DNA of 64,000 nucleotides from positions 32,787,001 through 32,851,000 of the forward strand of contig JALGPY010000001.1 in the NCBI GenBank assembly GCA_023055425.1. Reading direction: 5' to 3'. The number at the start of each line of letters is the position of its first letter. Position 1 is the stretch's first letter. This DNA comes from Linanthus parryae (taxonomy: Eukaryota > Streptophyta > Magnoliopsida > Ericales > Polemoniaceae). The translations under genes were made by a program, and so were the position numbers. A model generated the notes under the pieces. That model searched no databases. It was given only the letters and a program-made list of their open reading frames with translations, and was not told the origin of the DNA. Below, piece by piece: positions 10,263 to 21,513 of this stretch.

Positions 10263-10618
10263 ATTCATCATCACTGTTTCGACAAAGGAGAGGAGAACAA
10301 ATGATTTAAAAGATCAGAGAAAAAAAAAACAATGAAAATAATTATATTGTGAGAGAAATTATGAATAATTATTCAAAGAGCAAAAACGTTATGAAAGTAT
10401 CACAAGACAATGATGGTGGTTAGAACTAAAGCTATTGATGCTTGCAAAAAAAAAAAAAAAGCTAGCGATGAAGAAAAATTAAAATCAACTTGAGTCTCAA
10501 AAACAAAATTTTGAAATTTGAATGAAAATTTAACTAACCTCTCACTATTTTCATGTAATAGCGTTACCTTTTTTTGGTCTGTGTATAATATTATTAAAAA
10601 TAAAATTATGAATGAAAA
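10263..10618. other. AT-rich spacer, no gene seen
   Basis: AT-rich sequence with A runs near 10319 and 10446. No coding or repeat structure that I can support. Confidence 0.45.
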
Positions 10619-12158
10619 TAGGGTAAAAGACATTTTTCACCCTCCGACTGTGGATAAAATACATTTTCACCCTGCTTTATGGAAAAATACATTGTGCACC
10701 CTTGTTAACGGATGGAGGGTGGACAGATACCACCCTTCTGTTACAATCCGTTAGTGGAGGGGTGCAAACTGAATTTTTGTGACCATTTTACCCTTGGACG
10801 AGTGGATTACAAAAATGCCCATACCACCTATTTTGCCCTTGTTTCTTTGTGTTCATGGTGTTCTTGGTCAGTGTTCTTCTTCTTCTTCACCACCACCAGC
10901 GCACCACCACCACTGCATCCCCTGCCACCACCGCCACAACAACAACAACGACAACAACAACCATAAAAGAACGAAATTCACATAAGTTGTTACAATTTAA
11001 ACTCGAAGGTCAGATGAATCTTCACAAACCCAATTCAATTTCAAAAAAATCATTCTCCAGTGTCAAGAACATTAGATACAAATCGGGAACAAATTAGGTT
11101 TTGAAATTTACTGAATCAACATAAAATTTTAGAAATAAAAGATAAACAAATACCTAACACAAAAATTCTCCAGACCATGTAAATTGAAACCAATTCAACG
11201 CAAGGTTCAAAACCATGTCATGAAAAACTCTGTGAACTCAAATTCTACGAGGAAGCACTGAATGGGGGTACAATCGAAAGAGGAATCGATGAATAAAGAG
11301 TGTACAACAGCAAACCTTTGGTTTGGGAGGATGAGTTTCGATGTTGAAATCTTCATCGTTTTCATTTTGTGCAGCAACGGTGGATCATTTTACCCTTTTC
11401 TTCTCGGCTCCCGATTTTGCCATTCCAAAAAAAATAAGGAATTAGTTCAAGTCCCACGTCTCCGTTGACCCATCAGGGTTCCTCGAACTTCGCCACAACC
11501 TCATCTTCCGGCGGCGACCCAATCCGTCCCAATTTCTGGTCGGATTCCAACACATAAGAGAGAGAGGAGAGAGAATTACGAGGGGCACAGAAGCTTTAGT
11601 TTCCACCTTCTCCCCTCATAGCTTCCCGATCTACAATTTCTCTCTAACTCGAATTGTTTATCTCGCTAATGTCCGCCATCACAACCGCTACTCGCCACCA
11701 TCACAAGCCTAATTCGTGGAAGTTCTTCACAATCTCCAACACTGAATCCCTGATCCATCTGTCGAGGCTGAGGGTTCCCCGATTCGACAAAGAAACAGAG
11801 AAAGCAGCGACGGAGATCACTATCAGAGGAGCGATGGAGAGCGGCTGTGTGTCGTGCGGCGGCCGATTCCAGTAGTGGGGGCGGTTCTTGGGTTTCCTCG
11901 GCCGAGAGAGAGGAAGGGCGAGAGCGAGTGAGAGATGAGAGAGATGATGCTAGGGTTAGAAATGTGAGTGGAGGGACAAGAAGGCATTTTATTGTGGGGG
12001 TAACTTCTCAATTTTCAGGGGTATCTTTGTCTTTTCACCCCTGCGTTAGTCATCCGTTAGTTTTTAACTCTGACAGAGGTGCAAAATGTATTTTTTCATA
12101 AATCAGGGGACGAATGTCTTTTGTCCATAGTCGGTGGGTGGACAATGTCTTTTACCTA
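10619..12158. mobile_element. MULE-like element with long TIRs, possible Pack-MULE
   Basis: The outer 85-90 bp at each end form an imperfect inverted repeat: both begin (A)GGTAAAAGACATT and share blocks such as CGACT-TGGA, TTTATG-AAAAATACATT and TGCACC. Flanks share only AAAATA, so the target duplication is imperfect or eroded. The interior, about 10.85-12.0 kb, is less AT-rich and gene-like: polypyrimidine and CCACCACCA stretches, a gagagagagag leader, and a short frame from 11654 rich in His/Thr/Glu that I cannot identify. Long TIRs around gene-like, transposase-free DNA fit a Pack-MULE, but no parent gene is recognised. Confidence 0.65.
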
Positions 12159-12460
12159 TAAAATATGGAAATGTGATTTTTGATTTTTTATAATTTAAGT
12201 AAATTAATAATTATATCTCTTCTTTTTTCTATTAGGGTGGACCTCGTGTCTTTGGCACTAAAATTTTTATGCGGTTTTATCTACTTTTCATCATCAACCC
12301 TTGGATCTAAAGTTAATCTAACGGTCATTAAGAGACCAACACTATTAATATGAAGTATGAACAGTAAGTGTCACTCCTTTCTTAATAACAGTTAACACAT
12401 GTCAGATAACAATAACAGTGTATACATGTAAATTCTTGATACAAGTTTTACTAGATCATA
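12159..12460. other. Spacer, no gene seen
   Basis: AT-rich DNA. It includes a stretch near 12240-12330 with no repeat or coding signal I can support. Confidence 0.4.
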
Positions 12461-12718
12461 CTACTCTGTCCCAGCTCTTGCCCATCATTAGAAATATTTG
12501 ACTCGTATATGGGTCACTTTGACCGGGTGATTTCGATAGCAAAATAATACGATTTTTCGACAATTTTTTCACGGTGTTATAGAGCAACATATACTCTACA
12601 ACACCATGAAAAAATTATCAAAAAATTAAATTACTTTGCTATCCAAATCACCGAGTCAAAGTAACCTAGTAAATAGTGGTAAAATTCAAAATGATGGGGA
12701 AGAGTTGGGACAGAGGTG
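12461..12718. mobile_element. Stowaway-like foldback MITE
   Basis: About 258 bp that folds back on itself almost completely, with arms of about 125 bp: ctctgtcccagctcttgccc on the left pairs with the inverted ctctgtcccaactcttcccc on the right, and further in ggtcactttgaccgggtga pairs with ggttactttgactcggtga. It is flanked by TA on both sides (12459-12460 and 12719-12720). The TA duplication and CTCTGTCCC ends fit Tc1/mariner-type Stowaway MITEs. Confidence 0.7.
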
Positions 12719-13858
12719 TATGTATCCTTGGACCACAAACATGCATGACCTGACCATTGCACCCAGACAAGACATAAATACAAAGTTTTTAGTATTTTGG
12801 TCTCCTTCCAAGTTGCATTTGAGTGACAACCAAACTACCAATTGTATCAACACTGTCCTTTTCACAGAGATTTCTGTTCATGTAGTATTATAATTGTTTA
12901 ATTTGGTGCTTTAAGACTAACACATTATCTTAACTTTATTAATTTAATAAATCTTTATTTTTAATTCTACTCATGAAGTGTCTAGTTCCATTATTGGCAT
13001 CATACTCCTACTTTCTCTTTAATCACTTCTCTTATGAGAATATCATGATGATTTGGTTAAGCTGTGGACTTTGTGGTCCCTACTTTGCCCCCCATTGATG
13101 CTTTGCTTAGTGATAATTATAGTAGTTAACACTTAACAGACCACAAATTCTTTTTAGATGCTTCTGCTACACTCTTTTGTTAATTCTTTCCCTTCCTTTT
13201 TTGCATAATCTGCGTAGTGCCATTGTTTAATTAGTTATTACTCCACACTGTTTATGTGGCATAGAGTGTATAAGCTAGAACTAAGCCAAATACCAGCAAA
13301 AGTAATGTGCCTGGTGAGTTTGCTATTACTTATAAGTTGTTTCTTCTCCGTCGCACAAAGTAATGGATCGTTTCGGATGTAAAGTTGTGTGCGGTATAGA
13401 TTAACAAGCTGATAACTTGGATTTGGATTTTAAGATTTCATAGTGTAAAAATGAGTTGGAGTAAAAGTTGATAACTTGGATTTAATATACTTTACGCAAT
13501 ATACATTCCATCGGTAATAGGTGTATGCATACACCTCCTTCTCTGTAACTTTTGGTAGCACGTTTAATCAAATTTATTCATTTCCTTTCTCCTTCTTCGC
13601 CTACTTGTTTTCTCCATAACATACCTATCAACACCTACTAGAGATTAACTAAACAAGTTTAGAGAACAATTAATCCCAGTACTGAGAGTTTGCTCTCATA
13701 TAAAGCAACTGATATGTCCTAATTAGAATGAGTGCGTTACGCTTAATTCAAATATTGAATCAATCAAAATGAATCACAATTAGGTAGAAGGATATAATCG
13801 GTTTATAGTAGGTAATGAAAACAACTAATATGTTCCAACAAAAAACTGATGTGATTAT
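12719..13858. other. AT-rich intergenic DNA, no gene seen
   Basis: About 1.1 kb without a supportable gene or element. Only short unconserved frames are present, such as 12636-12893, which overlaps the neighbouring MITE. A phrase gataacttggattt repeats at about 13411 and 13469. Confidence 0.45.
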
Positions 13859-14322
13859 GGGTGGATTTGGTATGACTTATTTTCAGCTTTTAATCAACTT
13901 TGGACTTTTAATCTGTTTTGAACTTTTCTGAAAGGTTTGGTATGACTTTTTCTGTGCCAGCTTTTGGATTTTGGCTTTTGTCTTGTAGTGTAAAACTGAA
14001 TTGAGAAAAAAGTTGGGTTTCATGAACTTTTTTGGACTTTTTTCTTCCTAAACAATAAAAATGACCAGTTTACCTCTACTTTTTTTTGTACCAACATACT
14101 ATGACATCTAATTAGACCTACTATAATTTTATTAGTAAATATAAAAAATATAAAATGATAATTTTCACTAACAAACAAAAGTGTTGCATCCTAACTTTTT
14201 TACAGCACAACTTTTTTCACCAAACCCATACACCTTTTTCATCAACTTCCTTGTCACGAACTCTTTTCACAGCAACTTAAAAGTCCACTTAAAAGTCAAA
14301 AAAGTCATACCAAACCCACCCT
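13859..14322. mobile_element. Unclassified MITE with GGGTGG ends
   Basis: About 460 bp with inverted ends: left gggtggatttggtatgact, right (inverted) gggtgggtttggtatgact. The interior is rich in repeated ctttt/aactttt motifs. Similar plant MITEs belong to hAT or PIF/Harbinger, but no clear target duplication is visible, so the superfamily is left open. Confidence 0.55.
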
Positions 14323-14593
14323 ATGTATTGACCCAATTGTCCAATCACTCCATTAACATTGCCTTGTTCTCGAAAAGAACTCTTATAATATTTTTATACA
14401 TTATGCAACTTATTGATTAAATGTTCCACTTATGGTGTACGCATTTCTTGTCTAGGCCAAGGAAGGGCTGAATTCAATTTTCCATAATTTTTGCAAACTC
14501 ATAAAGGCTTCAAATATCAAGATACACATTTTTTTAATTAAATTCATGATAATAGGGTAGCTATTCTTATGAAGTCGAAGTCAATTTTACCAT

Positions 14594-14690
14594 ATATTTT
14601 TTTGAGATTTTTTTTCGTCAACCGGGTTTAAACATGGGACCTTATGCAATGGCTTCCAACGCTCTACCACTTGAGCTACCACCTTAGCTG
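14594..14690 (-). mobile_element. tRNA-derived SINE
   Basis: Read on the minus strand from 14690, the sequence contains a box A-like TAGCTCAAGTGGTAGAGCG and, about 40 bases on, a degenerate box B-like GTTTAAACCCGG, then an A-rich tail. It is flanked by a perfect 13-bp duplication, tcaattttaccat, at 14581-14593 and 14691-14703. Box A/B at SINE spacing, a short A-rich end and a long target duplication fit a pol III-type SINE mobilised by LINE enzymes. It is too short and too diverged to be a functional tRNA gene. Confidence 0.82.
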
Positions 14691-14703
14691 TCAATTTTAC
14701 CAT

Positions 14704-15039
14704 TCTAACTAGGGTTGTAAACGAACTAAGACGTTTGCGAACAACTCGAGTTCGATTTGGTAAAAGCTTGTTTGTGTTAGATCCGACTTATTAATTAAAC
14801 AAATTCAAACATGAAAATATATTCTTTTGCTAAACAATCCCAACATGAGCTGAACTATAGGCTCGTTCGTTAGTTCGTGAACAAATAATATTATTATATA
14901 TGCTTATATAATTAGAAAACTGTTAAATTAATTTTGTCTTCTTTATGACTAATTTCTTAAATTCATGAGTAACTAATGTACAATCTCTTTTTAATAATAG
15001 TTTGACCTCTTAATTAGGATTGTAAGTGTAATTCTACAA
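14704..15039. other. Degenerate repeat, AT-rich
   Basis: Contains ctagggttgtaaacgaac and, inverted further on, gctcgttcgttagttcgtg, which resembles a common dispersed plant repeat. Borders cannot be set. No gene. Confidence 0.35.
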
Positions 15040-15048
15040 TTTATAATA

Positions 15049-15880
15049 TGGTAGTGATTCTTACACCAGTAAATAAGCTTCTTACACCAGATTTATGTTG
15101 TCAAGACCATTCTATCCTTCAGGAAATAGTTATTTTTGTAAGCAGCTTATTTATTTATAGTATTAATAGTTATTCCAAAAAAAATATATTAATTGTTTGG
15201 ATCCCTTCTCTCTCCCGTAGTCTCTCTCTCTCATCAAATCCTTTCTTATTCCCCAACTATCTCCTTTCCTTGTTCATTCTCATTTTCCATCAATACTTTT
15301 CCACACTAGTATTTCTTTTGTTCAGAAAGATTGTTAACAGCAAAAGATCCCAACATTTTGAGTTAATCTCGTCTCCAGCAAATGGTCTATGAAAACTACC
15401 GCTTTCCAGATGAATCAACCATCTTTAAATCACCGATTATATACAATAATTCTTCAAAAAAAAAGCAAAAGAATTATTTTTCAAAAGAATCTCCACAACC
15501 TACATTACATAAACCATTATATAATGAATTGGGTGAGCAATACTGGGTTGGTATCTCAAGCAGCTGATGAGTGAGAAGTTAATGGGATGGTACGATACTG
15601 TTTAGCCCATGGAGGAGGATATGGAGAACGGAAAGAGATTAGAGGTGGATTGCCAATGTGATGCCATTCTCAACAGTGCATAGAAGATATGAATCAATGA
15701 TTTGATCCATAAAAAGAGAAAAAAATAAATGGAATGAGAGAAGAGACCCCAAACAATTAATACCATAAATGATTTATTGACAAAAAAACAATGACGTAAT
15801 TGATTATGAAGGGGCAAAATGGTCTTGACAATATAAATTTGGTGTAAGAAGCTTTTTTACTGGTGTAAGAATCACTACCC
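15049..15880. mobile_element. Non-autonomous MULE with 60-bp TIRs
   Basis: An 832-bp element with inverted repeats of about 60 bp (GGTAGTGATTCTTACACCAG on the left; GGGTAGTGATTCTTACACCAG-type on the right, including AAGCTTCTTACACCA and TTGTCAAGACCATT). A perfect 9-bp duplication, tttataata, flanks it at 15040-15048 and 15881-15889. The interior has a TCTC-rich stretch and no transposase. The 9-bp duplication with long TIRs is diagnostic of Mutator-like elements. Confidence 0.88.
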
Positions 15881-15889
15881 TTTATAATA

Positions 15890-17330
15890 CCATAAGAAAC
15901 GAGAAATAAAGAGAGTTTAGAGTGATCAAATGAGGAATCCACGCTTCCTTTCTTGCTCCAGGCTTCCAACATTGCCCCTCACGTTGTGTTTAAGCTCTCC
16001 CCCCTAGAAACCGGTCTTAGGTCGTGATATCTACTTAGGAATACGTTTAGAACCTTAACTATGCATAATTACATGTTTTTTTCCAGAACTTGGCGAGTTA
16101 GTTGCTATCTCTGTTCGTGCAAACATGTAGCTTGTCCGTGCGAACAAATTATGCCCGTACAAACGTAACTTGCAGCACAATCTGTTTGCGTGAATACCTG
16201 ATGCACTGCAGCTCTTGTAAACTCTTCTCTTCGTGCGAATCGGGCAGGAATTCGTGACAAACTTCATTATCGGTTGCAACTCAGTTTTTCACCTATGTTC
16301 TTGCAGTAATACATGCGAAATTCCTTTTCCTCTAAGCTTATTGCCTCTTCACTCCTGCTCCTTCCTTCATATTGCACGAATTCCTGTTACAAACTTCCTT
16401 CTCGGTTGCAACCCAATTTTTACGTATTTTCTTGGAGTAATACGTGTGAAATTCCTTGTGCTCTAAGCTTCCAGTTCCTTCCTTCATATTCCTTGGTCAT
16501 TTTTCTGAGCTCTTTGCGTTTCTGAAGTTCGTTTTCCTCCCTATTATCGTCTCTGAGCCCCCGGTAACTGAAACACGCAAAACTAAACATACGGGGTATC
16601 AACTGTGACAGCAAATAGCTCAAATAACATGCGAAAACACCTAGATTAATCAGTTATGCACATGAAGCTCACTTTTATGAATAGTTCCCTAACTTGGCCA
16701 AATAGTCATCAAAATGCACCGAAAATCACGTAAACGGTAAACATATAATATAGATAACTCCGCATACGGGTTTATCAAATACCCCCACACTTACCATTTT
16801 CCCGTCCCGAGCAAACTTCTATGTACCGCATTCACCTGTTTACCAGCCGACTCAAGACGCAAACGACTTAACACGACTCACGACACGACAATGCATCAAT
16901 ATGATGCAAATACAATTATCTACGACTCGATCTTAACTCAAAACATACTTAACACAAAACAAAACATACTTTTTTTTTTCTTTTTGCGAGATTGTTCAAC
17001 CTCAATTACTTGAGCGGGCATGTTCTCGAGCTCTCGGTCTCTCAATCGCAAAGCGTGCAATGTAGGGATGTTAAAACTAGTGAAGACTTTCTCTTAATCT
17101 ACGTGAAGTCCCCTTCGAAATAATATATAGTTTAGCGTCTCTCTCGGAAAGTTCCTAACCCTTCGCGTGTCCAGAAAACAGTAGAAGCATCCGAGCCTAA
17201 CCTAGTTCACCATATGAGCTTTTATTCCCAAGTTTTTTATCCACTGAAGGCTCAAGAATGATATGACAGGTGTTTTATAAGCGCAGTCCTACTTGTCATG
17301 ACATATTTCACTAAATCCCGCAGCTCACAC
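15890..17330. other. Repeat-derived DNA with a ~129-bp-offset direct duplication
   Basis: No gene seen. Segments at about 16250-16341 and 16379-16470 are direct copies of each other (shared blocks include acaaacttc, tcggttgcaac, gcgaaattcc and ctctaagctt). The stretch ending near 16800 (tatcaaatacccccacac) resembles the non-coding interior of plant LTR retrotransposons, and gcagctcacac precedes a TGTAACACCCCG sequence at 17331. It is probably the remnant of a non-autonomous element, but I cannot define its ends. Confidence 0.4.
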
Positions 17331-17480
17331 TGTAACACCCCGCTTACTAACTGCGGGTAATTTGAGTCTTTACGCTAAGTGTGGGGGTAATTTGATAATT
17401 AATTTCTTTAAGTTGGGAATTAAAAATCGAGTTTAATGAAAACTAGGGGCTAACATGAAGTTAACAAAGAGTTGTTAGAA
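17331..17480. repeat. Possible LTR fragment (TGTAACACCCCG start)
   Basis: Starts TGTAACACCCCGCTTACTAA, the type of terminus found on many plant gypsy LTRs, and is cut off after about 150 bp by the decayed copia body. It differs from the LTR starting at 22104 beyond the first ten bases. Low confidence. Confidence 0.3.
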
Positions 17481-20089
17481 CTTGATAATTATTCTCAAAC
17501 AGGCAAAGAAACTGTACACTCAAGAGGAGACAGTTCCCCAGGGTACATAAAACAATTATGCTGCAGCCATAAATGCACATCAAAGATCGTTGACGATGCT
17601 AATGAAGCGGCCTGCCTTATGCTTTGCACCATGAGCCCTGAGCTTCAGAAGCAACATGAGAACATGGCTGCGTTTGATATGATCATTCACTTGAAGCAGC
17701 TCTTCCAAGAGCAGGCGAGGGTTGAGCGGTATGAAGTTTCTAAGGCATTGTTCAAATGTCATATGTTAGAGGGAAACCATGTGGGGACCTTATGTGCTCC
17801 GTATAATCAGATACTTGGAGAGCCTCATGCGCCTAGGGTTTCCAGTAGGCCAATAGTTGCCTGATAATTATGGACAGTTCATTATGAACTATAACATGAA
17901 TGAGATCGTCAAGCCTCTGCCAGATTTACTCAATATGTTGAGGACAGCTGAACAAAGCATCAACAAGGGAAAGGGCAAAGTCATAATGATGGTGAACAAA
18001 GAAAAGAGCAAAATGTTTGCTTCTACCTCCAAGGAGAAAGGCAAGTCAGTTGCTAAACCTAAGGAAGTTGCCCTTAAACATGCTGGTGGTGTTGCCAAGG
18101 GCGTGACTAAGGGTGATTGTCACTACTACAGTCAGCTTGGACACTGGAAGAGGAACTGCCCAAAGTATCTGGAGGATAAGAGACTTGGAATAGTGATTCC
18201 ACCACCACCAGGTATTTTTGTTATAGATGTCAATGTAACTATCTCTTCATCTTGGGTATTGGATACTGGATGTGGATCTCACATTTGTCGAAATGTCTAG
18301 GATCTAAAGAGAAGTAGAAGATTGGCTAAAGGGGAGATAGATATGCGCGTTGAGAATGGAGTAAAGGTTGCTGCATTGGCCATGGGCGTGTATGAGTTGT
18401 CTTTGCCTTCAGGATTAGTTTTAAAATTAAATAATTGCTATTTGGTGCCTGCTATGAGCAGAAACATTATTTCTATTTCTTGTTGGGACAAGCAAGGTTT
18501 TACTATCTCAATAAAGGACAATTGTTGCTCCATTTATTTTGATAGTATTCACTATTGTAGTGCGCAACTATTTAACGGATTGTATATCCTTGATCCAAGT
18601 AATCATGTCTATAACATAAATACCAAGAGTATCAAAATGAATGATTTAAATATTGCTTATCTATGGCACTGTCGTCTAGGCCGTATAAACGAGAAACGTG
18701 TATCTAGACTCCTTAAATATGAATTTCTAGACTCATTTGATTTTGAATCATATGAGACAGTGAAGCTTGTTTATTAGGAAAGATGACAAAATCCCCTTTC
18801 AATAAGAAAGGTGATAGGACTAGTGAGAAATTGGCGCTCGTACATATTGATATATATGGGCCATTTGCCACGCCTTCCAGGGGTGGTTACGTCTATTTCA
18901 TTGCATTTACTGATGATTTCAGTAGATGTGGATTTTTATACGTTATGAAGGCCAAATCCAAATCCTTTGAAAAGTTCAAATAATTCAAGAATGAAGTAGA
19001 GAAGCAACTTGTCAAAAGTATCAAGGCTCTACGATTAGATTGCGGAGGAGAATACTTAAGCCAAGAGTTTGACAAATATCTTAGATAGTGTGGAATCTTG
19101 TCCCAACTCACTCTACCCGGAACGCCAAAACGGAATGGCGTGTCCGAGAGGAGGAATCAAACATTGTTAGACATGGTTCGATTTATGTTGTGTCAAATTG
19201 ATCTTCCGTTATCATTTTGGGGACACGCTCTATTGTGTGCAGCTTTCACCATTAAACGTGTTCCATCTAAATCGGTAATGAAGACTCCATATGAGATGTG
19301 GAGTGGGAGGCGTCCCACAGTGTCCTTCATGAGAATTTGGGGCTGCGATGTCTATGTAAAACGTTTAAAACAGATAAGCTGGGGCCCAATTCGAATAAGT
19401 GTAAGTTTGTGGGATACCCCTGAGGAAACTAAGGGATATTTTTCTACAATCCAACCGAGAACAAAGTGTTTGTGTCCCGGTCCGGCGTGTTTCTAGAAAG
19501 AGAGTTTCTCTGTAAAGAAGCAAGTGGGAGGACTGTAGAACTTGAAGAAGTTCAAGAAGCACAAACTAATCCTACTATGGAACGTGAACAAGAACCACAA
19601 GATGTTGTGGATGAACCTGTTTAAGTAGCATAAGAGCTTCGTAGGTCGAGTAGAGTGCGCCAGGAGACAGAGAGGTATGGACTTCTTGTGACTGAGCTTG
19701 GTGACGAGTTGCTCATGGATGATGAGCCTACTACCTATGGAGAGGCCATGAAAGGGCCGGACTCTCAGAAGTGGCTTAAATCCATGGAATTCGAGATAGA
19801 ATCCATGTATACCAACAAAGTTTGACCCTTGGTGGAACCACCCCAAGGGGCGCGACACATAGGGTGCAAATGGGTCTTCAAGAAGAAGACCTACATGGAT
19901 GGTAATGTGCTTACCTATAAGGGTCGATTGGTGACAAAAGGATTTAGACAGATTCATGGTATAAACTATGATGAAACCTTTTCACCAGTCGCGATGACCA
20001 AATCCATTCAAATCCCACTTGCTATTGCAGCTTATTGCGGCTATGAGATTAGGCATATGGATGTCAAACCAGCGTTTCTATATGGAAAC
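17481..20089 (+). pseudogene. Decayed copia gag-pol (C2), truncated in RT
   Basis: A copia body related to C1. Pieces in several frames encode gag (UBN2-type, SPELQKQHENM and QARVERYEV), a CCHC knuckle at about 18116-18160 in which the second Cys is Tyr (CHYYSQLGHWKRNC), protease (WVLDTGCGSHIC), gag-pre-integrase and integrase core (NGVSERRNQTLLDM), and the first part of RT up to DVKPAFLYGN. Stops and frameshifts lie near 17864, 18300, 18777, 18983, 19090 and 19496. The RT stops there: the YVDD motif and all of RNase H are missing, and the next bases are the LTR. The 5' end (start of gag, any 5' LTR) is also missing. Confidence 0.88.
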
Positions 20090-21499
20090 TATTGGAATAG
20101 ATTCCCTAGAGGCAATCTAGTTTAGTATAAACAATAATTAGCTATAATATTCATTGTATTATTTATGATGATATTCAATATAATGAAGTCCTTAGATTTA
20201 CAGTTGTGTTGTTTATTTTAAATATTCATAGTCCATTATACTAATTAACAGGACAATCCTCTATAGACTAGTATGGGGTTGGATTGATATCGAGATATCA
20301 TGATCCAACACATGGGTATGCATTAGGGGTAATGGCATACCGGATTAACCCATCTCCGAGAAGGCTACATACAGGTTATGTAAAGTCACAAGTTCTTCTC
20401 GCGGTGACAACGGTATTGTCATCCTTAGACTTGAAGTCACTAGCTAATCTAGTTGTGGTGTATTGTGTTTCGGTAGCGTCAAACGCTACACCGTAACTGG
20501 GTAGCCATAAAGGCACGTATAGGACCCAATATGAAGTAATCTTAGAGATCGTAGTGTTGTATATAGAATTGTCCCTCCCACATAACGGGAGCAAATATCC
20601 AAGGCCACTCGAGGGATAGTGCTTATAAAATGTTTGGCCAGACTCAGATAAATCAATATGGGATATTGATGTTATTTGCACAAATAAGGCTATTCCCAGG
20701 ATCGAGAAACTATGGATTGGATATACGAGTGTGACATGTATGTCTCGTGTCGAATCCGGATATAGAGACAAAGGGATGAGACAATACTTGCACAAGGTTT
20801 GTCAGATAACTATTTCTATCAGTTGGGTGGAATGGATGTGTTGCTAGACACCGCTCCATGTTAGTAAATAGTTACTACCAACTAAGTAGAAACCTATGTG
20901 GTCACACGCCATATGGATTGAACTAGACTTGGAAATTAATTAATATGATTAATTAATAAGAAGGATCAAAACGCAATAACTTGCTAACTTAGTAGGACTA
21001 ATACGCAAGTGGGACTAATCCAGACTTGAGTAGGATTGGGAGAGGGCCTTTATGTAGTAAAAAAAGAGTTGTTGGGACTATATAACGGATGCTCCAAACT
21101 TCCTTCCTACATACTTTTGCTCGTAACATAACTTGAGTAGGAGAGAAAGGAAGGAGAGAGAGCAAGACCAAGAGGTCGACCGCCCCCTTGTTCCGCCCCT
21201 ACCCGTCGGCCACATAGAGGAGGCCGAACCTCCTCTTGGTTATCCTTTATGTGATTTCTTCTTCCTCTTCCACCGTGACAAGCTAGCACAAAGGACTTGA
21301 GGATCTAGATCTCAATCCTAGGCGTGGATCAACCGTAGAGACACAACATTATTTGTGTTTGAAGTCATCACAGGAGACCCACAAGGTACTTTTTATGAAT
21401 CCCTTACTATCGTTATGAATTCTCTTCCTATGATCCTTGAAGGGTCTTGGTCGGATTAAATTTTTTATTCCGGTGAGTATCCATGATCAAAACCCTACA
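20090..21499 (+). repeat. Copia LTR of the C2 family
   Basis: About 1410 bp, similar over its length to the C1 LTR, including tatggggttggattgatat, the central cacataacgggagcaa and the TATA-like ctatataacgg near 21076. The first two bases are TA instead of TG. On the left it is fused to truncated RT; on the right it is followed by a primer-binding site, so it has the position of a 5' LTR relative to what follows. Confidence 0.88.
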
Positions 21500-21500
21500 G

Positions 21501-21513
21501 TGGTATCAGAGCC
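21501..21513 (+). promoter_or_regulatory. Primer-binding site (initiator Met tRNA)
   Basis: tggtatcagagcc lies one base after the LTR end. This is complementary to the 3' end of plant initiator methionine tRNA, the usual copia minus-strand primer. Confidence 0.85.

Noticed and set aside
10712..11097. Overlapping frames rich in His, Thr and Pro
   Set aside because: Low-complexity translations of a CCACCACAACAAC microsatellite-like stretch within a MULE; no independent support.
14640..14690. Possible tRNA gene (box A-like TAGCTCAAGTGG)
   Set aside because: No complete cloverleaf can be formed, box B is degenerate, and a 13-bp duplication with an A-rich tail marks it as a SINE.
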